From: Paracoccaceae bacterium
GTDB lineage: Bacteria > Pseudomonadota > Alphaproteobacteria > Rhodobacterales > Rhodobacteraceae
Direction: 5' to 3'
Assembly: GCA_028284705.1 (NCBI GenBank)
Contig: JANQRE010000049.1
Coordinates: 1-64,000, forward strand
DNA length: 64,000 nucleotides
Position 1 is the first letter of the stretch; each line of letters starts with the position of its first letter. Below are positions 59,692 to 64,000 of the stretch, in pieces. The position numbers and the translations under genes were made by a program. The notes below the pieces were generated by a model, which worked only from the letters and a program-made list of their open reading frames with translations, was not told the origin of the DNA and made no database searches.

Positions 59692-59874
59692 ATGGAAAAT
59701 CATGCTTGGCTGGAATGCGTTTTGAGAGATCTTCACACCTATGCTGCGGAGCATTCCCTCCACGCGACACGTGAGGCGCTACAGCAGGCGATTGAGATCG
59801 CGCAGGAAGACGGCGCGCCCGCCATACCCGGCCCTGGTTTCAAGCAAACCCGCCCCACTCAACGTCTTCACTGA
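59692..59874 (+). CDS. Small protein of unknown function
   Basis: The 60-residue protein MENHAWLECVLRDLHTYAAEH... has an amphipathic helix with a downstream AREALQQAIEIAQEDGAP-like segment. Its ATG is preceded by GGGAGTGGGAC and a plausible promoter. I recall short proteins of this kind in roseobacters, where no function is known. Confidence rests on the ribosome-binding site and regular helix pattern. Confidence 0.6.
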   Translation: MENHAWLECVLRDLHTYAAEHSLHATREALQQAIEIAQEDGAPAIPGPGFKQTRPTQRLH

Positions 59875-59878
59875 CCGC

Positions 59879-60247
59879 CTACGGCGCGTCATAGGCGGCG
59901 CGATTTTCCGCAATCTCCGGATGGTTCTTTGCGGCCCAGATCACCACAGGCTTCAGGTGGTCGATCCAGTCCTCCCCCAACTTGGTCAGCGCATAGGAGA
60001 CCGCGACAGGCGGTCCGGGGTCGACCGTCCGGCTTAGATACCCATCCCGCTCCAGCTTTCGCAGATTCTCCGTCAGCACCCGTTGCGTGATGTCTCCGAC
60101 CGTGCGTTTCAACTCGCCAAATCTCAGAGGCCCGTCCTCCAAGGCCAGAACAATCAGCATCTGCCATTTGCCGAAGACCTGCGACAGAACCTGCCGGATG
60201 GGGCAGTTGTCGACCTCTTCCTTTGTCACCGCGGTTACTTTGAACAT
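59879..60247 (-). CDS. HxlR family transcriptional regulator
   Basis: The 122-residue protein has the HxlR-type winged helix: CPIRQVLSQVFGKWQMLIVLALEDGPLRFGELKR, then ITQRVLTENLRKLERDGYLSRTVDPGPPVAVSYALTKLG. The Cys15 near the N-terminus is at the position used as a redox or quinone sensor in several relatives (QorR, YodB). It is divergent from the tandem SnoaL gene with 94 nt between, which is its probable target. Confidence 0.93.
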   Translation of the reverse strand: MFKVTAVTKEEVDNCPIRQVLSQVFGKWQMLIVLALEDGPLRFGELKRTVGDITQRVLTENLRKLERDGYLSRTVDPGPPVAVSYALTKLGEDWIDHLKPVVIWAAKNHPEIAENRAAYDAP

Positions 60248-60280
60248 ACCTGGTTCCCATTAAGTGCGTAATTGATACTT

Positions 60281-60301
60281 GGTTCTATTTTGATACCAAA
60301 G
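60281..60301. promoter_or_regulatory. Candidate HxlR operator
   Basis: TTGGT - 11 nt - ACCAA is an inverted repeat in the spacer between the HxlR gene and its divergent neighbour. The GATAC just before each arm repeats directly (60277 and 60294). Binding is inferred from position only. Confidence 0.35.
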
Positions 60302-60341
60302 ATGCACAAAGTGTTCAACCTGAGTCGAAAGGCCTCTCCCC

Positions 60342-61118
60342 ATGTCTGCAAAAGAAATCGTTCTGAACGCCGTCACGGCCCTCTTCGTGAACTTCGATCC
60401 CGAAGCCGCGAAGGAGCTGCTGACGGAGGATTACATCCAGCACAACCCCGCCGTGCCCACAGGTCCGGCCCCAATCATCGGCTTTCTGCCCCAACTGAAA
60501 GAAATGGGTCTGAAGGCGGAGATCCACCGCGTCATCGCCGAAGATGACCTCGTCGTTTTGCATGTCACCTATGACAACGCTCAGGCCTTTGGTGCTGAGA
60601 AGATGGTGGCCTTCGATATCTTCCGGGTCGAGGGTGACAAAGTCGCTGAGCACTGGGACAATTTGCAACCTTATGTCGCGGCCTCCGAGACGGCCTCCGG
60701 CAACTCGATGGTCGATGGCACCACCGAGATCACCGATCTCGACAAAACCGCCGAGAACAAGGCGATGATCGAAGCGTTCATCGCGGACATCCTGATGGGT
60801 GGCGCGCCCGACAAGATCACTGATTACGTCTCCACCGAGACCTATATCCAGCACAATCCGGGCGTGGATAACGGTCTTGAGGGTCTGGGTGCTGCGATAA
60901 AAGCCATGGCGGAATCCGGCATGCAAATGACCTATGCCAAGACCCACTTCGTGATCGCGGAGGGCAATTTCGTCTTCACCGCGTCAGAGGGCGCGCTCGG
61001 CGACACGCCAACTGCCTTCTATGACCTTTTCCGCATCGAGGATGGCAAGATCGTCGAGCATTGGGACGTCATCGCGGAAATCCCCGCAGAAATGGCCCAT
61101 GACAACGGCAAGTTCTGA
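60342..61118 (+). CDS. Tandem SnoaL-like (NTF2 fold) protein
   Basis: The 258-residue protein contains two SnoaL-like domains, residues 1-115 and 135-258. Both have YIQHNP (residues 31-36 and 168-173), the usual active-site-entry motif, and the paired endings FDIFRVEGDKVAEHWDNLQ and YDLFRIEDGKIVEHWDVI. This internal duplication is visible by eye. Proteins of this family detoxify or isomerise small carbonyls. It is divergent from an HxlR regulator, an arrangement that suggests induction by a toxic or redox-active compound. Confidence 0.88.
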   Translation: MSAKEIVLNAVTALFVNFDPEAAKELLTEDYIQHNPAVPTGPAPIIGFLPQLKEMGLKAEIHRVIAEDDLVVLHVTYDNAQAFGAEKMVAFDIFRVEGDKVAEHWDNLQPYVAASETASGNSMVDGTTEITDLDKTAENKAMIEAFIADILMGGAPDKITDYVSTETYIQHNPGVDNGLEGLGAAIKAMAESGMQMTYAKTHFVIAEGNFVFTASEGALGDTPTAFYDLFRIEDGKIVEHWDVIAEIPAEMAHDNGKF

Positions 61119-61151
61119 CCAAGAACGGGGAGCCGCTGCCCTCAGCGGCTC

Positions 61152-62021
61152 CTACTTCGTGCCGACCAAATCGGTCGTGATCTTGCGTCCGAACACGCGC
61201 TCGGCGTTTTTATAGGCGATCTTCTCGGCGACGTCGCGTGGCAGAAGTGACAGCCAGGCCCGGTTCATCGTCATGATGTCGCGATAATTGTCCCACTGAC
61301 CGTTCACCCAGGTGTCGCTGCCGATCATCAGGCGATCCTGGAAATCGAAGATGATGTCCCGCCACTCGGGATTTAACCCATCACCTCCACTCAGGATGGC
61401 CCATTCCCGCAGCGAGGTATCGGCCAGCAGATCGGGAAACTCGGCCATAAGCGCATAGACTGCCTCGGGCGGTTCGCCGAGACCAGCATGGGCCCAGATG
61501 ATTTTGACCTCAGGGTCGAGATCGTAGAGCCAACGGATCGGCACGGCGCCGGAATGCACATGCAGGTAGAGGTCTCGCTCCTTGGCCATACGGATGATTT
61601 CATTGAACAAATCCTCGTCCCACATACGCCGGTTGCGGATATGGAACTCGCCGATCCCCTCATGAGGATAAGCCTCCAGCCGGTCTTCCAGATAGGCCTC
61701 CATGCCCTCAACATCTGTCCAGTTCGAGGACCCAGCCCGCCCATGATAAGGCCGCAATTCCGGGACAACCCGGTTCGGCGCATATTCCCACAACATGATC
61801 GTGCCCTCATCGGGCGAGGAGGAGACCAGGCCCATGGCAACGCCACTTTCGTCGAAAAGCTCGATCACGCGCTCCACCGGATAAGGCTCCCACGCCGGTT
61901 CCTTGTAATGCACATGCGCATCGAAAAGCGGCAACTCCATCACCGCTTTGCCAATCGGCTCGTGGTCGGCAAAGGCCGCACTTGCGAGCGCCAACCCACC
62001 AACCACAACAAATGCGCGCAT
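61152..62021 (-). CDS. Exported amidohydrolase-family metal-dependent hydrolase
   Basis: The 289-residue protein has a signal peptide (residues 1-18, ending SAAFA) and an amidohydrolase TIM barrel: DAHVHYKEPAWE with the first metal ligands at 34-45, HVHSGAVPIRW, IWAHAGLGEPPE and GSDTWVNGQWDNY. This is the amidohydrolase 2 group, which includes decarboxylases and lactonases; export to the periplasm is unusual for it. It overlaps the metR stop by 1 nt, so both may be transcribed together. Confidence 0.85.
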   Translation of the reverse strand: MRAFVVVGGLALASAAFADHEPIGKAVMELPLFDAHVHYKEPAWEPYPVERVIELFDESGVAMGLVSSSPDEGTIMLWEYAPNRVVPELRPYHGRAGSSNWTDVEGMEAYLEDRLEAYPHEGIGEFHIRNRRMWDEDLFNEIIRMAKERDLYLHVHSGAVPIRWLYDLDPEVKIIWAHAGLGEPPEAVYALMAEFPDLLADTSLREWAILSGGDGLNPEWRDIIFDFQDRLMIGSDTWVNGQWDNYRDIMTMNRAWLSLLPRDVAEKIAYKNAERVFGRKITTDLVGTK

Positions 62022-62938
62022 TATGCTGCGCCCTCGACCCGCTGCAGCTTCACCGGCTCTGTGCGCGCCAGCCGGATCACATGCGCCATGAAGGGTTTGG
62101 TGGTGTCCTCAGCCCGCGTCGCCGCATAGAGCCGTTTGGTTTTGCCGTCCTTCGTCAGAGGCCGGGTGACATAGTCGGAATTGTAGCGCACTTCCCGCAC
62201 CACCCAGTCGGGCAGCACCGCGACACCGCGGTTGGACGCCACCAGCAGCAAGATCACTGCCGTCAGTTCCACCTGCCGCTGCCCCCGCGGCTCCACCCCG
62301 GCGGGGGTCAGAAGTTCGGTGAACACATCCAGCCGCGTGCGGTCCACCGGATAGGTGATCAGCATCTGATCTTTAAGATCTTCTGCCTCAATGAAGTCCT
62401 TCTGCGCCAAAGGGTTGGCGCTGGAGGCCACAAAGACCGGTTCATAGTCAAAAAGCGGCGTGAAATCGACGCCAGTCAGGTCTTCGGGGTCCGAGGAGAC
62501 CACCAGATCGACCTCTTCGCGCATCAGCGCGGGCAGGCCGTCAAAGGACAGACCGGGGCGAATATCCACGTCCACATCCGGCCAAGCCTGCCGGAACCCC
62601 TCCAGCACCGGGAAAAGCCATTCGAAACAGGCGTGACACTCAATCGCGATATGCAGCCGCCCGGATTTCCCGGCGCGCAGCCCGGCGAAATCCTCCTGCA
62701 AAGCCTCCACTTCGGGCAAAATCCGCTCGGCCAACCGCAGCAGTTTCATTCCCGCTGACGACAGTTTCATCGGTTTCGAGCGCCGAATGAACAATTCCAC
62801 CCCCGCCTGGTCCTCCAGACCTTTGATCTGATGGCTCAGGGCGGATTGCGTGATATTCAACTGATCGGCGGCTTTCGCCAGGCCACCGGCCTCGTGGATC
62901 GCCTTCACCGTGCGCAGGTGTCGAAACTCCAGATGCAT
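62021..62938 (-). CDS. metR: LysR family regulator, MetR-like
   Basis: The 305-residue LysR regulator starts MHLEFRHLRTVKAIHEAGGLAKAADQLNITQSALSHQIKGLED, the MetR-type DNA-binding domain, and continues with the LysR substrate domain (ISPLFDYEPVFVASSANPL-like, VELTAVILLLVASNRGVAVLPDWVV). In enterobacteria MetR binds homocysteine and activates methionine genes. It is divergent from metF with a perfect MetR box in the 90-nt spacer. The ATG at 62938 starts at the usual MHLE. Confidence 0.93.
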   Translation of the reverse strand: MHLEFRHLRTVKAIHEAGGLAKAADQLNITQSALSHQIKGLEDQAGVELFIRRSKPMKLSSAGMKLLRLAERILPEVEALQEDFAGLRAGKSGRLHIAIECHACFEWLFPVLEGFRQAWPDVDVDIRPGLSFDGLPALMREEVDLVVSSDPEDLTGVDFTPLFDYEPVFVASSANPLAQKDFIEAEDLKDQMLITYPVDRTRLDVFTELLTPAGVEPRGQRQVELTAVILLLVASNRGVAVLPDWVVREVRYNSDYVTRPLTKDGKTKRLYAATRAEDTTKPFMAHVIRLARTEPVKLQRVEGAA

Positions 62939-62966
62939 ATGATCCTCATAATGTTCTTGAGGTTTA

Positions 62967-62979
62967 TGAATTTGTTTCA
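62967..62979. promoter_or_regulatory. MetR box
   Basis: TGAA-TTTGT-TTCA matches the published MetR consensus TGAA-N5-TTCA exactly. It lies 28 nt upstream of metR and 49 nt upstream of metF in the divergent spacer, so it can serve both genes. Confidence 0.75.
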
Positions 62980-63028
62980 AAATGCCTGAAATGGGACAAA
63001 GGGACAACCCATCTCAAGGAATCTGTCC

Positions 63029-63892
63029 ATGCCGTCCCCAAGCGTTTCATTCGAATTTTTTCCGCCCAAATCCCTGCAAGCCAGTTTCCGGCTCTGGGAG
63101 ACGGTCAACACGCTCGCTCCGCTGAACCCCGATTTCGTTTCCGTCACCTACGGCGCGGGCGGGACAACGCGAGAGCTGACCCATGACGCGGTCGATGCGA
63201 TCCACAAAACGACGCCGCTCAGGGTGGCAGCACACCTGACTTGCGTTGAGGCAACGAAGGCCGAGACCATGGCGACCGTCGATCAATATGCGAAAGAAGG
63301 TATCACCGATATCGTCGCCCTGCGCGGCGATGCACCGGATGGCGGAGCGTTCGCGCCCACACCGGACGGGTTCGCCTCCTCGATCGAATTGATCGAGGCC
63401 CTGAAAGAACGCGGCAGCTTCAATATCCGCGTTGGGGCCTATCCCGAAAAGCACCCGGACGCCGCCTCCAGCCAAGCCGATGTCGACTGGCTGAAACGCA
63501 AATTTGAGGCCGGTGCCGACGAGGCAATCACACAGTTCTTCTTTGAGGCCGAAAGCTTCCTGCGTTTCCGCGATGCCTGCGCCAAGGCCGGGATCGATGC
63601 ACCCATCCGCCCCGGCATCCTGCCGATTGAGAACTGGGCAGGCATGACACGGTTCGCCGAGCGCTGCGGCACTCAAATCCCGACCTGGCTTTCGGACGCT
63701 TTTGAAACGGCAACGCGCGACAACCGTCAGGATCTGCTCGCCATTGCTGTGGCGACCGAGCTTTGCTCCGATCTGATGGAAGAAGGCGTCGACGCGCTGC
63801 ATTTCTACACGCTCAACAAGCCCGATCTGACCCGCGATATCTGCGCCGCCCTGGGCGTCACGCCTCAGGTTGATCTCGCCGAAGTCGCCTGA
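63029..63892 (+). CDS. metF: Methylenetetrahydrofolate reductase
   Basis: This 287-residue FAD enzyme reduces 5,10-methylene-THF to 5-methyl-THF for methionine synthesis. Signs are SFEFFPPKS at residues 7-15 with the key Glu, VSVTYGAGGTTRE, VAAHLTCV, IVALRGDAPDGG and FIAQFFFEAES-like (AITQFFFEAE), and PGILPIENWAGMTRF. Divergence from metR and the MetR box point to activation when homocysteine accumulates. Length and start are normal. Confidence 0.96.
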   Translation: MPSPSVSFEFFPPKSLQASFRLWETVNTLAPLNPDFVSVTYGAGGTTRELTHDAVDAIHKTTPLRVAAHLTCVEATKAETMATVDQYAKEGITDIVALRGDAPDGGAFAPTPDGFASSIELIEALKERGSFNIRVGAYPEKHPDAASSQADVDWLKRKFEAGADEAITQFFFEAESFLRFRDACAKAGIDAPIRPGILPIENWAGMTRFAERCGTQIPTWLSDAFETATRDNRQDLLAIAVATELCSDLMEEGVDALHFYTLNKPDLTRDICAALGVTPQVDLAEVA

Positions 63893-63952
63893 CCGCTTTC
63901 CCCGCGCAAGTGCCACATCACGGGCCCCAGCCCATGTCATGATGGAAGTCAC

Positions 63953-64000
63953 TTGCCGCACCAGGGTCCACCTTTTACCGTCGCCCTGGACAACAAAGGT
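63953..64000 (+). CDS. Possible start of a gene that runs off the window
   Basis: A TTG at 63953 with GGAAG a few bases upstream opens the frame MPHQGPPFTVALDNKG, which is still open at the edge. The composition looks like protein, but 16 codons are not enough to identify it. Confidence 0.25.
   Translation, partial: MPHQGPPFTVALDNKG

Noticed and set aside
1-64000. tRNA genes, rRNA genes, CRISPR arrays, insertion sequences and integrases
   Set aside because: I looked for cloverleaf ends, regularly spaced repeats and transposase or integrase motifs and found none; a tRNA search program could still find something that I missed.

Overview
The window looks like chromosomal DNA of a marine alphaproteobacterium of the Rhodobacteraceae (Roseobacter group). 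The basis is the high G+C coding DNA, the gene set (sulfotransferases, the dgcN-dgcA pair for D-glutamate use, MoeA fused to a roseobacter-type N-terminal domain, a CbiG-CobJ fusion) and an intergenic repeat that I remember from roseobacter genomes. I see no tRNA, rRNA, CRISPR array, insertion sequence or prophage. Almost all of the sequence is occupied by about 75 genes packed in short operons.

Layout. 0-3 kb: a CrtC/AttH-like lipocalin-domain protein and an alpha/beta hydrolase, divergent from a TetR regulator. 2.9-9.4 kb (minus strand): a 2OG-Fe(II) oxygenase, a TPR protein and a tightly coupled molybdenum-cofactor operon in the order fdhD, YcxB-like, mobA, mobB, moeA fusion, with every junction overlapping by 4 nt. 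9.4-12.7 kb: AzlCD branched-chain amino acid exporter (azlD has no stop codon before the convergent gene), an Lrp regulator divergent from alanine dehydrogenase, and a MarR regulator with a palindromic operator. 12.7-18.2 kb: an accessory-looking stretch with a small exported protein, remains of a SnoaL-like gene, a radical SAM/SPASM maturase followed by a nine-cysteine 117-residue protein, mscL, a GST, an S41-like protein and a large hairpin element. 18.2-24.7 kb: GMC oxidoreductase, small DUF proteins, a membrane-anchored TPR protein, YtoQ, an RTX protein and an uncharacterised protein. 24.9-36.4 kb: pheT and pheS separated by an oppositely oriented sulfotransferase, an OmpA-family protein, rpmI-rplT, a second sulfotransferase, pyruvate kinase, N-formylglutamate amidohydrolase, DUF1244 and two related small exported proteins. 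36.4-39.8 kb: a D-amino-acid cluster (D-amino-acid aminotransferase, DEDD exonuclease, dgcA, dgcN). 40-45.8 kb: ankyrin protein, VOC protein, sugar-phosphate-isomerase-like protein, hydrolase and desaturase. 45.8-56.5 kb: cobalamin synthesis, as one long minus-strand operon (small membrane protein, cbiX, cobH, cobL, cobI, cbiG-cobJ, cobM) and a plus-strand set (DUF1636, cobC, cobD). 56.5-64 kb: lytic transglycosylase, inositol monophosphatase, DMT exporter, HxlR with a SnoaL-type target, amidohydrolase, and metR divergent from metF with a perfect MetR box between them.

The best candidate for an undescribed system is 13.45-15.11 kb. A radical SAM enzyme with a full seven-cysteine SPASM domain is followed 25 nt downstream by a small protein with a cysteine-dense C-terminus (CCYC, CxxC, C) and a good ribosome-binding site. 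This is the layout of a ribosomally made, post-translationally modified peptide locus, but I do not recognise the substrate family. Other points worth a second look are the azlD read-through, a possible divergent cobalamin riboswitch at about 52.45-52.70 kb, and the paired small exported proteins at 35.5-36.1 kb.
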